A stretch of DNA of 64,000 nucleotides from Glandiceps talaboti (GCF_964340395.1 NC_135558.1:12923001-12987000), one strand, 5' to 3'. Positions 34,801 to 41,180 are shown, numbered from the stretch's first letter. Translations and numbers: made by a program. Notes: generated by a model not told the origin, from the sequence alone.

Positions 34801-35101
34801 AAAGAGCACATGTTATTGCACTGCTTATCATTCTACGAAATCTTCTAGTTTCGTTTTAATATTGCGATGTCGTCTCGACTCGTTCTAAACACTTTCACCT
34901 GGTTGAGTTTTAGGATATTTCTTACGCACATAAATATTTTGTCAAATGCACCTGATCGGCTGGCTTGCTTCCATAGTGGGCATATTGTCTTATCTGAAAC
35001 ATATCGATGGTAATAATATTTTTGTCTGAATAATTTGCTGAACAAAGACACGTGATTATGTATAGCATTTCATTATTGGCCACGTTAACATTTACCTGCA
35101 T
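7391..35101 (-). CDS. Multi-CUB, LDLa, single-pass membrane protein (whole gene, 16 coding exons)
   Basis: Joining exons 35101-35096, 31787-31694, 25407-25183, 23532-23410, 22167-21967, 20576-20463, 19479-19222, 18323-18222, 17007-16660, 15561-15457, 14477-14238, 13557-13204, 11453-11282, 10010-9823, 8819-8688 and 7533-7391 gives 2805 nt, one open frame of 934 residues plus stop. Every junction uses AG/GT and keeps frame. Layout by residue: signal peptide about 1-23, CUB1 34-149, CUB2 150-254, CUB3 255-374, CUB4 375-490, CUB5 491-605, CUB6 606-723, CUB7 724-843, LDLa 844-887, transmembrane helix and short tail 888-934. CUB and LDLa modules are extracellular protein-binding folds, so a cell-surface receptor, co-receptor or adhesion role is inferred; the ligand is unknown. 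NETO-type proteins have the same CUB-LDLa-membrane order but only two CUBs, so orthology is not claimed. Exons 1-2 are the weakest part; exons 3-16 are strongly supported by domain content and phase. Confidence 0.85.
7577..8601. mobile_element. About 1-kb element with about 110-bp terminal inverted repeats, family G
   Basis: The left end TTATACCATGCACAAGCC and right end (read inversely) TTATACCATGATCGAGCC continue as matching arms through ACTCTGGTTGTTCTAC and CTGGTTCTGCTGTGTT. A conserved 260-bp sub-block (7655-7910) recurs in other introns (11018-11262, 14571-14905, 24285-24640 inverted). It has no coding capacity and occupies most of intron 15 (7534-8687). Confidence 0.85.
8688..8819 (-). 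CDS. LDL-receptor class A module (exon 15)
   Basis: Contains six cysteines in LDLa spacing and the calcium-cage signature [19 protein letters not shown] further cysteine (KVC) lies in the linker to the membrane. LDLa folds bind calcium and protein ligands. Phase 1 ends, acceptor TTTCAG, donor GTAAGT. It lies between CUB7 and the transmembrane exon, so the module is next to the membrane. Confidence 0.95.
8820..9822. other. Intron 14 of the CUB gene
   Basis: Non-coding. Contains an inverted copy of dispersed repeat family F at about 9660-9790. Otherwise nothing recognised. Confidence 0.7.
9823..10010 (-). CDS. CUB7, second half (exon 14)
   Basis: Reads [10 protein letters not shown] then [20 protein letters not shown] and NFSYATH, the CUB D-G-P strand, hydrophobic core and final strand. 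Acceptor TTGCAG, donor GTAAAT. Phase 2 in, phase 1 out. Confidence 0.92.
10011..11281. other. Intron 13 of the CUB gene
   Basis: Non-coding. Its last 260 bp (11018-11262) are a family G block (gttctgctgtgttcgaaata, then aagggttgtcacta) ending about 20 bp from the exon 13 donor. The remainder shows nothing recognisable. Confidence 0.75.
11018..11262 (+). mobile_element. Family G block without its outer end
   Basis: Same order as 7655-7910: ggttctgctgtg, tatgagtcaaaa, gacctaagggttgtcact, ttccttggctgaa, gaaaaatattgag. The gacctaagggttgtcact / agtgacaagg.cccttaggtca pair makes the block internally palindromic. Confidence 0.85.
11282..11453 (-). CDS. CUB7, first half (exon 13)
   Basis: Starts [19 protein letters not shown] and continues [17 protein letters not shown], the standard CUB opening with both cysteines of pair one. 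The donor GTATGT leaves phase 2, the only phase-2 junction in the gene, and completes an Asn codon with exon 14. Three N-x-T sites. Confidence 0.92.
11957..12216 (+). mobile_element. MITE family C (copy 2)
   Basis: Opens tagggaacttgcaaacccgc, contains ccagattaggtaatacgata, and ends ggattccctat, with an extra two bases near the right end relative to copy 3. Lies in intron 12. Confidence 0.85.
12398..12577 (+). mobile_element. Solo arm of foldback family A
   Basis: Matches the right arm at about 870-1020: acatcaacaaaatg, gatcaatgagggcgcacagt, cagtagatacatacaaaaca, gaggactgtgagagagtc. There is no opposing left arm, so the copy is a half element, by deletion or incomplete insertion. Confidence 0.87.
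12690..13045 (+). repeat. Dispersed repeat family H (copy 1)
   Basis: Begins gccaaataaaaaattgtgtg and ends ttggcctaatctcaat. The same order of motifs occurs at 27712-28092 and, truncated, at 42705-42905 and 54665-54850. Non-coding; class unknown. Confidence 0.8.
13204..13557 (-). CDS. CUB6, whole domain in one exon (exon 12)
   Basis: Starts [10 protein letters not shown] and contains [18 protein letters not shown], an acidic middle strand and a last strand YQISYTLL. This is a complete 118-residue CUB with one cysteine pair. Acceptor CACAAG, donor GTAAGT, phase 1 at both ends. Confidence 0.92.
13730..14035 (+). repeat. Dispersed repeat family I with (CA)n tract (copy 1)
   Basis: Words ggcaattggtcagccag, tttttgacttttaagttgtt, then (CA)n at 13854-13947, (GACA)n and atagcactactgaat ... 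tagttgtgctaaaaa match 27440-27640. The microsatellites are part of the repeat's structure. Lies in intron 11. Confidence 0.8.
14238..14477 (-). CDS. CUB5, second half (exon 11)
   Basis: Encodes [20 protein letters not shown], then [17 protein letters not shown] and a final strand LATYELHG, matching the later CUB strands. Phase 1 ends, acceptor CAACAG, donor GTAAAT. If the donor is not used, translation stops four codons into the intron (see findings). Confidence 0.88.
14571..14905 (+). mobile_element. Family G element, one end only
   Basis: Starts ttataccatgcacaaaccag and continues through tggtcgttctacgtca, tgcttctgctgtgttcg and cttggctgaataaagaaaaa. It corresponds to one end plus the 260-bp block of the 7577-8601 element; the opposite terminal repeat is absent. 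Intron 10. Confidence 0.85.
15042..15248. mobile_element. About 207-bp inverted-repeat element
   Basis: Left end ttataatatacc ... atgctgtg pairs with right end cacagcatgaggtatattat. The interior has atttccctagggaaat and a CpG-bearing stretch (accaccgcgcgttcaca). It abuts, and may share its right edge with, the palindrome at 15247-15443. Confidence 0.7.
15247..15443. mobile_element. 197-bp palindrome next to a splice donor
   Basis: Arms gcctggcctatattcgggct and agcccgaatataggccaggc are symmetric about 15345.5. The inner arms tttccctcgg and its complement leave a very short loop. One arm has an indel run (cattacccccttgtgact). Its right edge is about 8 nt from the GTACAG donor of exon 10. Confidence 0.92.
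15457..15561 (-). CDS. CUB5, first half (exon 10)
   Basis: Starts [15 protein letters not shown] and has PMCSWTLKP, i.e. the first CUB disulfide. Phase 1 ends, acceptor ATCTTAG, donor GTACAG. The donor lies within about 10 nt of a 197-bp palindromic element on the intron side. Confidence 0.87.
15562..16373. other. Intron 9 of the CUB gene, part
   Basis: AT-rich intron DNA with a short (CAA)n near 15652-15667; nothing else recognised. Confidence 0.6.
16374..16553. repeat. 37-bp minisatellite, about five copies
   Basis: Unit atcatagtcatagaccagtg plus acatagacagcagagat, repeated head to tail with small variation (for example cacagttcag for catagaccag). In intron 9 about 100 bp from the exon 9 donor. 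Confidence 0.95.
16660..17007 (-). CDS. CUB4, whole domain in one exon (exon 9)
   Basis: A 348-bp phase 1-1 exon encoding a full CUB-length module. Unlike its neighbours it lacks the first cysteine pair. It has instead the second pair (DKC and SDC around VTFYDGD), and ends KGTFNAIAP. The domain call rests on length, position and the YDGD and C-P-T-V-Y motifs, so it is a divergent CUB. Acceptor CTCAG after a T-rich tract, donor GTAAGT. Confidence 0.82.
17187..17640. repeat. 45-47-bp minisatellite, about ten copies
   Basis: Unit ggtggccatattggattcta plus aaatggcatagacttaacac and agtattt. Most copies are nearly identical; one carries an extra accggta. In intron 8. Confidence 0.95.
17641..18221. 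other. Intron 8 of the CUB gene, remainder
   Basis: G-run at 18070-18082. No other recognisable feature. Confidence 0.6.
18222..18323 (-). CDS. CUB3, second half (exon 8)
   Basis: Encodes [19 protein letters not shown] and ends with a strand FKLSVNFQ, the normal C-terminal CUB pattern. Phase 1 ends, acceptor TTACAG, donor GTGAGT. Confidence 0.87.
18593..18842 (+). mobile_element. MITE family C (copy 3)
   Basis: Opens ttgggaacttgcaaacccgc and ends ggattgcaagttccctat, with the same interior as 11957-12216 and the inverse of 5192-5439. In intron 7. Confidence 0.88.
19222..19479 (-). CDS. CUB3, first half (exon 7)
   Basis: Starts [10 protein letters not shown] and has [10 protein letters not shown], then DYITILDGP and LIGQYSG. 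These are the first and second CUB cysteines and the D-x-x-x-I-x-D-G-P strand. Phase 1 at both ends, acceptor TTTTCAG, donor GTATGT. A long CATA/CACA microsatellite begins about 45 bp upstream of the acceptor. Confidence 0.92.
19522..19885. repeat. Compound CATA/CACA/CATC microsatellite
   Basis: About 360 bp of CATA, CA and (CATC)n. Long open frames over it on both strands (poly Y/I/H/T or M/Y/V/C) are artefacts of the four- and two-base repeats. Confidence 0.97.
20150..20380. repeat. 64-bp tandem repeat, about three and a half copies
   Basis: Unit gtttaacatgaatgtattgt plus tcacttgtcaagctgattta and actgggtcaaaccagtacaa. The AACTGGGTCAAACCAGTT core is itself a palindrome. In intron 6. Confidence 0.93.
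20463..20576 (-). CDS. CUB2, second half (exon 6)
   Basis: Reads [20 protein letters not shown] then F-T-S-S-T and a final strand LQASFLTIS, the usual CUB ending. Phase 1 at both ends, acceptor CTACAG, donor GTAAGT. One NLT glycosylation site. No cysteine. Confidence 0.87.
20577..21966. other. Intron 5 of the CUB gene
   Basis: Contains (AAAT)n at 20922-20946 and an inverted family D repeat at about 21060-21150. Otherwise nothing recognised. Confidence 0.65.
21967..22167 (-). CDS. CUB2, first half (exon 5)
   Basis: Starts A-C-G-W-D and has [15 protein letters not shown] in the CUB second-cysteine position, followed by acidic strand [10 protein letters not shown]. Acceptor CATACAG, donor GTAAGA, phase 1 at both ends. 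The edge of this exon resembles the units of a degenerate tandem array in the intron upstream of it (22.2-23.4 kb), described separately. Confidence 0.87.
22185..23375. repeat. Degenerate tandem array related to the exon 5 acceptor edge
   Basis: At least five to six copies (near 22200, 22260, 23085, 23160, 23230, 23300) of a segment resembling the plus-strand edge of exon 5. The exon edge reads tgttttagtccttgcgttgc then tgaaatcccaaccacac; the intron copies read tgtttagtccaggtgttagt then gaaattccaaccacacac. In sense orientation several keep an acceptor-like ...ACAGTG(A)GTGTGG. All lie in intron 4. Confidence 0.8.
23410..23532 (-). CDS. CUB1, second half (exon 4)
   Basis: Encodes the C-terminal strands of CUB1: [17 protein letters not shown] followed by FKAFF. 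It joins exon 3 and exon 5 in phase 1. No cysteine is present, so CUB1 lacks the second canonical disulfide. The acceptor is ATGGCAG with a weak pyrimidine tract; the donor is GTAGGT. Confidence 0.87.
23533..25182. other. Intron 3 of the CUB gene
   Basis: Holds a family G element at 24285-24640 in inverted orientation and patches rich in tcaaggtca words near 23770-23860. The rest is unrecognised. Confidence 0.65.
24285..24650 (-). mobile_element. Family G element, one end only, inverted
   Basis: Reads in reverse: tattataccatacatacatg, then tatatactctggtcattcta, ggttctgctgtgttcaa, and the palindromic 260-bp block ending at cagtatttttcttcg. Confidence 0.85.
25183..25407 (-). CDS. CUB1, first half (exon 3)
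   Basis: Begins D-C-H-F and contains [18 protein letters not shown], then FTDFNVD and GDVFEIYDE. This is the classic CUB order: first cysteine, SP-x-YP motif, second cysteine before W, and acidic FxxFxxE/D and DxxxIYD strands. The acceptor is a pyrimidine run ending CCATAG and the donor is GTAAGT; both ends are phase 1. NLT, NFT and NIT are potential N-glycosylation sites. Confidence 0.93.
26400..27003. repeat. 114-bp satellite in 228-bp higher-order dimers
   Basis: The word tttggctgttgctatgggcg (with small variation) occurs at 26509, 26623, 26737, 26851 and 26965, an exact 114-bp spacing. Copies 1 and 3 share one variant (tatacgtgat, cttgttgct) and copies 2 and 4 another (tacaccaccg, catggtt.ct). 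As 114 is divisible by three, one frame stays open for 113 codons; I do not regard it as a gene. In intron 2. Confidence 0.95.
27004..27640 (+). repeat. Dispersed repeat family I with (CA)n/(GACA)n (copy 2)
   Basis: Contains several copies of ttttgaccaaaaat and catttttagccctaatttgc type words, then ggcaatcggttcagcgg, tttttgactttaagttgttt, (CA)n, (GACA)n and atagcactactgaacaagtt. The 3' part matches 13730-14035. Possibly the 3' region of a non-LTR element, but no protein remains. Confidence 0.7.
27712..28092 (+). repeat. Dispersed repeat family H (copy 2)
   Basis: gccaaataaaaaaaattgtg, aataggtggggtaggtag, gagacttcacaatttttgca, aggtggggtcggttaac and aggcctaatattaataaagc. Same order as at 12690-13045. 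Confidence 0.85.
28093..29125. other. Intron 2 of the CUB gene, part
   Basis: G-runs near 28666-28679 and T-runs; nothing coding recognised. Confidence 0.55.
29126..29545. repeat. About 250-bp tandem duplication with poly-G centres
   Basis: Two units share taaagtttcatagcatct(t)gacagtaag and tatgtccacctctt(a/g)tg. Each is followed by a G-run (29226-29240 and 29458-29473) and tctaggg. Confidence 0.75.
29546..31693. other. Intron 2 of the CUB gene, remainder
   Basis: Contains a tggaaaccccaggccctatt segment (about 29780-29880) that recurs near 33605-33710. No coding exon recognised. A signal-peptide-like open frame near 31500 is rejected below. Confidence 0.5.
31694..31787 (-). CDS. Signal-peptide exon of the CUB gene (exon 2)
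   Basis: The frame reads [15 protein letters not shown], then [13 protein letters not shown]: a basic residue, a hydrophobic core and a small-residue cleavage zone around VHG-Q. The donor GTAAGT follows GCGGATG, in phase 1, which matches exon 3. In this frame a TAG lies just upstream. The exon is therefore taken to start after the AG at 31788-31789, and the start codon to be in an earlier exon. The ATG inside this exon is in another frame and gives no signal peptide. Confidence 0.6.
31938..31962. repeat. Poly-C run
   Basis: About 22 consecutive C. Confidence 0.95.
32155..32458. mobile_element. Possible hAT-type MITE
   Basis: The right end, read inversely, is CAGGGCTCAAAATTAAC followed by gactaccaatt. 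The left end reads caggcttaaaatgaac and later gggctaccaattt. CAGGG ends and this length resemble hAT-derived MITEs, but the ends are diverged and no 8-bp target duplication was confirmed. Confidence 0.5.
32459..35095. other. Intron 1 of the CUB gene (tentative)
   Basis: Has a family D repeat (32790-32880) and a repeated ccccattttagacc-rich segment (33600-33890). No exon recognised. Confidence 0.45.
35096..35101 (-). CDS. Candidate first coding exon (ATG CAG) of the CUB gene
   Basis: The signal-peptide exon at 31.7 kb has no ATG in its frame, so the start must lie upstream. On the minus strand ATGCAG is followed by GTAAAT, a good donor, and it ends in phase 0. That joins in frame to the exon at 31787, giving an N-terminus M-Q-F-T-C-L before the hydrophobic stretch. 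It sits just downstream, in gene direction, of the CpG-richer patch at 35.1-35.4 kb. Six coding bases are far too few to be certain; another upstream ATG exon is possible. Confidence 0.3.
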
Positions 35102-35109
35102 ACAGCAAA

Positions 35110-35400
35110 CAAGCACTGTTGCGTTTCATCATACACCCTCTGTTTTTTACCAATCGGACACGATGCTCGTCAAATGCAGTACTCGCTGTCTGTGGCTTAC
35201 TAGGTAGAGGAGATCTGAAAAAGCTTCCGCCTCGCTGTACGTACTTGTACTACTGTACACGTCTAGTCGAGCGTTTGTCGCGTCGTTTGCACCCTATGTT
35301 TACAGTACCCAGCCACAGCATCGTCAGGTGACCTGGGTCGTCAGGTCATTCAAGGCGCATATGTGACTACGCCCCCTGGTGGCCATCTATATCACAGACT
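35110..35400 (-). promoter_or_regulatory. CpG-richer patch, candidate promoter/5' region of the CUB gene
   Basis: CpG dinucleotides cluster here (for example cgagcgtttgtcgcgtcg at about 35270) whereas they are sparse in the surrounding AT-rich DNA. The patch lies just upstream, in gene direction, of the candidate ATG exon. No TATA box was singled out. Promoter function is inferred from composition and position only. Confidence 0.3.
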
Positions 35401-36015
35401 TACAAACTTCAAGAAGTAGCCCTGTTGTTCAGAGCTACGTTGAGTTCCTTGAACTAAGGGTTAAATCTGTTTGTTAAAATGTTAAGTTGTCGAATAGTTT
35501 TGAAGGAAGTTCCTTTTAAAAATTATGTTGTTGTATATACATTTTATGTTATATCATTCAATCGCGATCGAAAAGTCTGTTACAAAGTTCAAAACTTGGC
35601 ACCTTTAGGATAGGATTTCTGCGTGAACCTGTTCCATAACCACAGGAAATAATTTAGGCCCCCCCTAACTGCATAAATCACGAAAACGGACAATAAACTG
35701 ACGTTGATGTCATGGGCAATACTTAAACCACAGGAAAGACTATAAAAGTGTCAATAACTCATAACTGAAAATACCCCCTCCCCGCACTCCCACACACGCG
35801 CACGTACCATTCATGATGTACCATACCTCCAGATCTAGAGTTATTGATTCAAGAGTGATATGTGGCAACAGTTTTAATGTTTTCATGGATATCACGTCGG
35901 CCTTCATTTCTTCCAATAATTGTTAGTGTCAACATAGGCCTGTATTTTAGAAAACCGGGTAACAACAATTGCGAATAACTTGAGTCCCAGTAACTCGAGT
36001 ACCAAAAATATTTAG

Positions 36016-36053
<38 letters not shown>

Positions 36054-36705
36054 GACCCACATCGCCAGTAGCCTACTGTAGACGTTTAAAAAATCGTTTG
36101 TGTTAGTGCGAGTGATTGTAAGCTCATCTTGAATTACTCGATTAGTTCAGAACACACATAGGTTTTAAAAGCGACAATTGGTCAACAGACTTGAGCTAAA
36201 AAGACATTCGAAAATTTAAATAATTTCTGATCTAAACGTTAATAATTTAGTAAAATTATAAATTTATGCTATGATGATGCTATTTTTCTTGGATTAATGA
36301 TGAGTTTGGCTGATTTTTTCACCAGTAAAGTAACAATTAAAAAAAATCTTTTTAATATCTATTCCTCGGGGACATTCAATGGTACATTGAAATCTGACAG
36401 GCCATGCGCCATGTTAAATCACAAGAAAAAGGACAAATAATCAATTTTTTTCTCGCGATTTTCCGGATTTCTAATATTGTTTTCTGTATATTTCAAATAA
36501 AGTTTTAAATACTTTTTCCTCTCACTGTTTATTTCATTCTATTTCCTACCTGAAATCACTGTCTTATCTGAGTTTATCAGCTTTGCATTAATTAGTAACT
36601 TGCTAGAACAAACTCACTATTTGCCCAAAATTAACGCATTATGCCGTGAGTGTAAACATCCACTGATCCGACTAATGGATCGGATCAGTCGATGTTTATA
36701 CTATG
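35400..36705. other. Spacer between the CUB gene and the duplicated block
   Basis: Contains a (GTT)n microsatellite at 36015-36053 and a short palindrome actgatccgactaatggatc-ggatcagt near 36661. Ends where similarity to units 2 and 3 begins. Nothing coding recognised. Confidence 0.6.
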
Positions 36706-37060
36706 TTTTCACTATTACAATATTCACTAGCCACTCCCATCTCAACAATAACACAAGTCAATTTGCTCAAAATCCAATAATTCAAGCATATACAGGGCCA
36801 AATTCATTAGCTTTGGGTGGCCGATACCAATGATGACTATCATCAGACTACCCGCTATGGGAAATTGGTACATACATTAACCATAACAAAGCACTTTTTA
36901 AAGTAGTTTTTAATTGTGATGCGTAATTTAAATAAATGATCATTTTGATATTAGGCAATATTTTTAGAATGCAAGCATTAAATTTCAGATAACTTAGTAC
37001 ATGCATTGATGGTAACGACGTGTATGCGTTCTTCAAAGGGTGGGGAGTTAAAAGTTGTTT

Positions 37061-38640
37061 GATGTAGCTTATAACCTTAATGGTTCATGGCATAAATAAT
37101 GATTTGTCAATATCTTAAGTATGCAAGCCTCAATTTTCGCATAGTTTCATATACTTATATTTTTTTTCAATTAGCAGTGGGGGGGTTGGGGGGGTTACAT
37201 CATGTATGATAGCCATAACTCAGAAGTTGCCATGATAGGAACACAAATCTATGTAGAGGCATTCAATTTACATCTAGTATAGTATTGACCCACATGGAAT
37301 GTAGTCTATGATTTCCATGTCAGAAAAACGATATAACGTGGTCTGAAGAAAATCTTGTTGTTAAATTCCAATATTCTCAGTTATATGTCACCATGGAATC
37401 TCGCATACTGATTGGTCAAGAGACCATCATAAGCCACATTAGTTTATTTTATACCATCAACCATATTTTTGGTTTGTTGTATCGCATGGTCACTGCATTA
37501 GCCAATGAAACCAAATGTCATAAACAACACAAACTTCAGATATAATGTCACCAGTCTTGATTCACACCTTTGTGGCTACTCTCGTTTGATGTAGCTTATA
37601 ACCTTAATGGTTCATGGTATAATTAATGATTTGTCAATATCTTATGTATGCAAGCCTCAATTTTCGCATAGTTTCATATACTTATTTTTTTCAAGTAGCT
37701 GTGGGGGGGGGGGGGGGGGGGTTACATCATGTATGATAGCCATAACTCAGAAGTTGCCATGATAGGAACACAAATCTATGTAGAGGCATTCAATTTACAT
37801 CTAGTATATTATTGACCCACATGGCATGTAGTCTATGATTTCCGTGTCAGAAAAACGATATAACGTGGTCTGAAGAAAATCTTGTTGTTAAATTCCACTA
37901 TTCTCAGTTATATGTCACCATGGAATCTCGCATTCTGATTGGTCAAGAGACCATCATAAGCCACATTAGTTTATTTTATACCATCAACCATATTTTTGGT
38001 TTGTTGTATCGCATGGTCACTGCATTAGCCAATGAAACCAAATGTCATAAACAACACAAACTTCAGATATAATGTCACCAGTCTTGATTCACACCTTTGT
38101 GGCTACTCTCGTTTTGATGTAGCTTATAACCTTAATGGTTCATGGTATAATTAATGATTTGTCAATATCTTATGTATGCAAGCCTCAATTTTCGCATAGT
38201 TTCATATACTTATTTATATCCAATTAGCAGTGGGGGAGGGGGTTACATCATGTATGATAGCCATAACTCATAAGTTGCCATGATAGGAACACAAATCTAT
38301 GTAGAGGCATTCAATTTACATCTAGTATAGTATTGACCCACATGGCATGTAGTCTATGATTTCCGTGTCAGAAAAACGATATAACGTGGTCTGAAGAAAA
38401 TCTTGTTGTTAAATTCCACTATTCTCAGTTATATGTCACCATGGAATCTCGCATACTGATTGGTCAAGAGACCATCATAAGCCACATTAGTTTATTTTAT
38501 ACCATCAACCATATTCTTGGTTTGTTGTATCGTATGGTTACTGTATTAACCATTAACCAATGAAACCAAATCTCATAAACAACACAAACTCCAGATATAA
38601 TGTCACCAGTCTTGAGTCACACCTTTGTGGCTACTCTCGT
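37061..38640. repeat. 527-bp tandem repeat, three copies (one in each other unit)
   Basis: gatgtagcttataaccttaa occurs at 37061, 37588 and 38116, then tatgtcaccatggaatctcg in each copy. Units 2 and 3 have a single copy at 50335 and 62297. The differing poly-G lengths (ggggggttggggg, a long G-run, gggggaggggg) mark individual copies. Confidence 0.95.
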
Positions 38641-39310
38641 CTTTACGTCTAATGCTAACTATACACTACATACAAACTTGTTCTTATCTTATCTTATGTT
38701 CATTATCACACGAGCACTCAGGAATAGCTGACCAGACAAAAGATTTGGGGTTCGTTAATTACCTCTCCGAATGAGATGGTTACTTCTTTTACTTTTCTAC
38801 TTCTACTGGCCTTTATTGTCCAAACGTATACTTTAAGAAAAGTCTACATTTCTATTTTTAAACAATGATGTCATGATACGTTCTATGCGATTGGATGTAA
38901 GTAAATGATGAAGTCATCGATGATAATTAGCTTAAAATGAGATCGTCAGCCAAATTAATGTAATCTTTGACAAAACAATGAAATTATTTTTACACTCAAC
39001 TGATCAGAATATGTCAATGCCTAAGTTTCTCGTCAGTCAATCGATAAGAGCCATGATTAAATGTATTAGTGTTTTCTATATTTAGTTGTGGTGTAAGTTC
39101 CATTGTATTGGAAGTATATTTAAAGTGAGAATTAAACATCCAGAAGCACACGGGTAGGTGATTCTGGCAAGCCGAAATATCTTCTCAGTTGTGACTAATT
39201 CCCGACTTGGACCTGAACGATCCCGTACGAGAGTATGAGAGTGTGAGTGCTAGAGTGTATTAGTTTGCAAGCTCAATTTTAGCAGTGATTTTAATATATA
39301 TTTTTAGACA

Positions 39311-39665
39311 ATGGGTCGAAATTGCTGTAACTTTGTAGTAACTTTGTTTTGGTCTCTGACAATAACACAGTATTTCATGTTCCCAAATTTAGTGTACATG
39401 TGTTCCCTGCTATATACTGTACAAAGTATAGTCATTGTATACAGTGTGACAACTTGTTGAATCGTGTGTTTTGTGTCACAAAGGAACCGCCAATTTACAG
39501 ACGCTCCCTTATTCTTACCATAGGGGCGCTGTTCCGCAGAATATCAAGGTTGGAAAAAACAAAAGTATTTAAAAACAAACAAACAAACAAACAAACCCAG
39601 TATTTTTTATTTTGATATCGGAGCTGAAAATTTTGGTCGGTCGGGTAATGAGAAACATAAAAAAT
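39311..39665 (+). repeat. Block downstream of each sulfotransferase exon with (AAAC)n
   Basis: Starts atgggtcgaaattgctg, has gccaatttacagacgctccc, (AAAC)n at 39575-39596 and gggtcagccttggcaaaata. Also at 51330-51680 and 63292-63640. An 88-115-codon frame is open in all three, but it is in a different relation to the first ATG in copy 3 and has no recognisable domain. Confidence 0.6.
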
Positions 39666-39888
39666 AGGGTCAGCCTTGGCAAAATACGTATACGACTAAC
39701 GTTGTTTTCAGGAGGTAGTGAACATGAATTGTTAGATTTTGTAAAGATATGGACATTACGTAAAATAATGATGCACTCCTACTAGTTGAGGGATTTCGGC
39801 GTTAAACCATACTTGAATAGTCATAGTTCCATGGTTGTTGGTACTTGTTCGTTGGCACTTTTCTGATAAATAGGTCACACTTATGTCT

Positions 39889-40930
39889 TCAATGCTGCCG
39901 TTCAGTTATCAATTTCATCCACTCTCTCGGCACTAAAATTGATTGTCTGCATTCCTTAGACGGTGCTGACCGTGGGATATTCAGTTGCTGACCATTCCCA
40001 TCTGTTGCATTTGTACTTTTTATACAGTTATCACTAAAGTTCCTCAGCTCTGATCGAAATTCAGAAAGGTCAGATTGAAATGTTGGGCCATATTCTGCCA
40101 CGCGTTTCCAAAGAGTCTTATTAAAGTTCAGGTAAAGAAGAAAATCAGCTCGATTCAATTGTCGAATCTTGTCCTTTACATCAGCGGAGTATTTACTGGG
40201 TTGTATCTTTCGTACATGTTGAGATATGTAAATAATATCTGTCATATTCCAGCAAAACAATTTCCTCATCAACAAAAGTGATTCATCGAAATATTCAGTT
40301 ATTAACACCAAATCTAGTTCATTCTGCAGTTTTTGAATTGTCTCATTAATGAATGTCTCGTTCGTATGCTTACTTCTTGGTAAACCAAGGTCTCGGAACT
40401 GTGTGTTGGTACCTGACATAACACTTTTATATCGACCTGGATCACGGGCAAATTTAAGAAAGCAAGCATTATTAACCGTAGACTTAAGTTTATTTTTGAG
40501 ACGACAGACACGCTTGTTCAAACCGAAATGCCAAAAGTAGGATTCAAATTGTGTTGCTGGATCCCGTAAAATTGTAATATATTTAGTATTTGGTGTCATG
40601 AACAAGTCTAAAGCAGTTTTATTAAATGTTAAATGAACTGTGGATATATTAAATATGAATCTACTAGTGTCATTAATGTCAACATTTATGGGTGGCCCGA
40701 ACAGTTTCTTAGGACTGTCACGATTAATCGCAATGCTCCTGATATGACCGACTCGCAGATGATCTTTTCTGTTAAACATGAAAGACAAATTCCTGTTGTA
40801 TCCATATCTGTCCAGTATTGTGAAAAGTGTCGTACTTCCTGTCTTATGAGTCTTCACGAAGACAAAGTTGTTGATTGGACGACATTGGTAGTTGACTGGA
40901 TGACGTGGAGAATTTGTGATGGATTGCCAT
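39889..40930 (-). CDS. Galactose-3-O-sulfotransferase-like, terminal coding exon (copy 1)
   Basis: The frame encodes about 346 residues ending ITERQH. Near the start is FVFVKTHKTGSTTL, the 5'-phosphosulfate-binding loop of PAPS-dependent sulfotransferases. Further on is YITILRDPATQFESYF, the 3'-phosphate-binding R-D-P region, and DKIRQLNRADFLLYLNFN near the end, all typical of the Gal3ST (galactosylceramide/galactose-3-O) family. Such Golgi type II enzymes put sulfate on galactose of glycolipids or glycans. The exon is taken to start after TATTTTCAG at 40931: a long pyrimidine tract precedes it, and copy 2 shows a 2-bp indel plus an in-frame TGA just upstream, which is expected for intron. 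An uninterrupted reading from an ATG at 40974 exists but would give a poor membrane anchor. The exon for the cytoplasmic tail and signal anchor was not found. Confidence 0.9.
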
Positions 40931-41071
40931 CTGAAAATATAGATGACCATCAGAAAATGAAATTGCAAGAACATAAAAGAGAGACAGAGCCAAAGGAACA
41001 GATTAAGAGGCAGGGATAAAGAAAGTAGCGAGATAGTGAACTGACTTTATAAAGATACATAATGCTATTAA

Positions 41072-41180
41072 ATACGTTCATCCGGTCTGTAAAACAACGT
41101 TACTTACGAGCAACGTTTCGCCTGTTCAGGTGGACAGCCTTTGTCAAGCCATCACAACTACGCCACCTAGTGTTAAATCT
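41072..41180. repeat. Dispersed motif with gcaacgtttcgcctgttcag
   Basis: A short block with cgttacttacgagcaacgtt and caggtggacagcctttgtca, duplicated at 53095-53180. It resembles a 3'-end segment often left by retroelements, but this is only an impression. Confidence 0.4.

Noticed and set aside
39349-39615. Plus-strand frame conserved in all three units (88, 104 and 115 codons)
   Set aside because: Conservation is explained by the recent duplication. Its end runs into (AAAC)n, and no domain or consistent start is present.
40931-40974. Start of sulfotransferase copy 1 at an ATG at 40974 (MFLQFHFLMVIY...)
   Set aside because: A pyrimidine-rich acceptor TATTTTCAG follows it, and copy 2 has a frame-breaking indel and TGA in the same stretch while the frame downstream is intact. 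The stretch is most likely intron.
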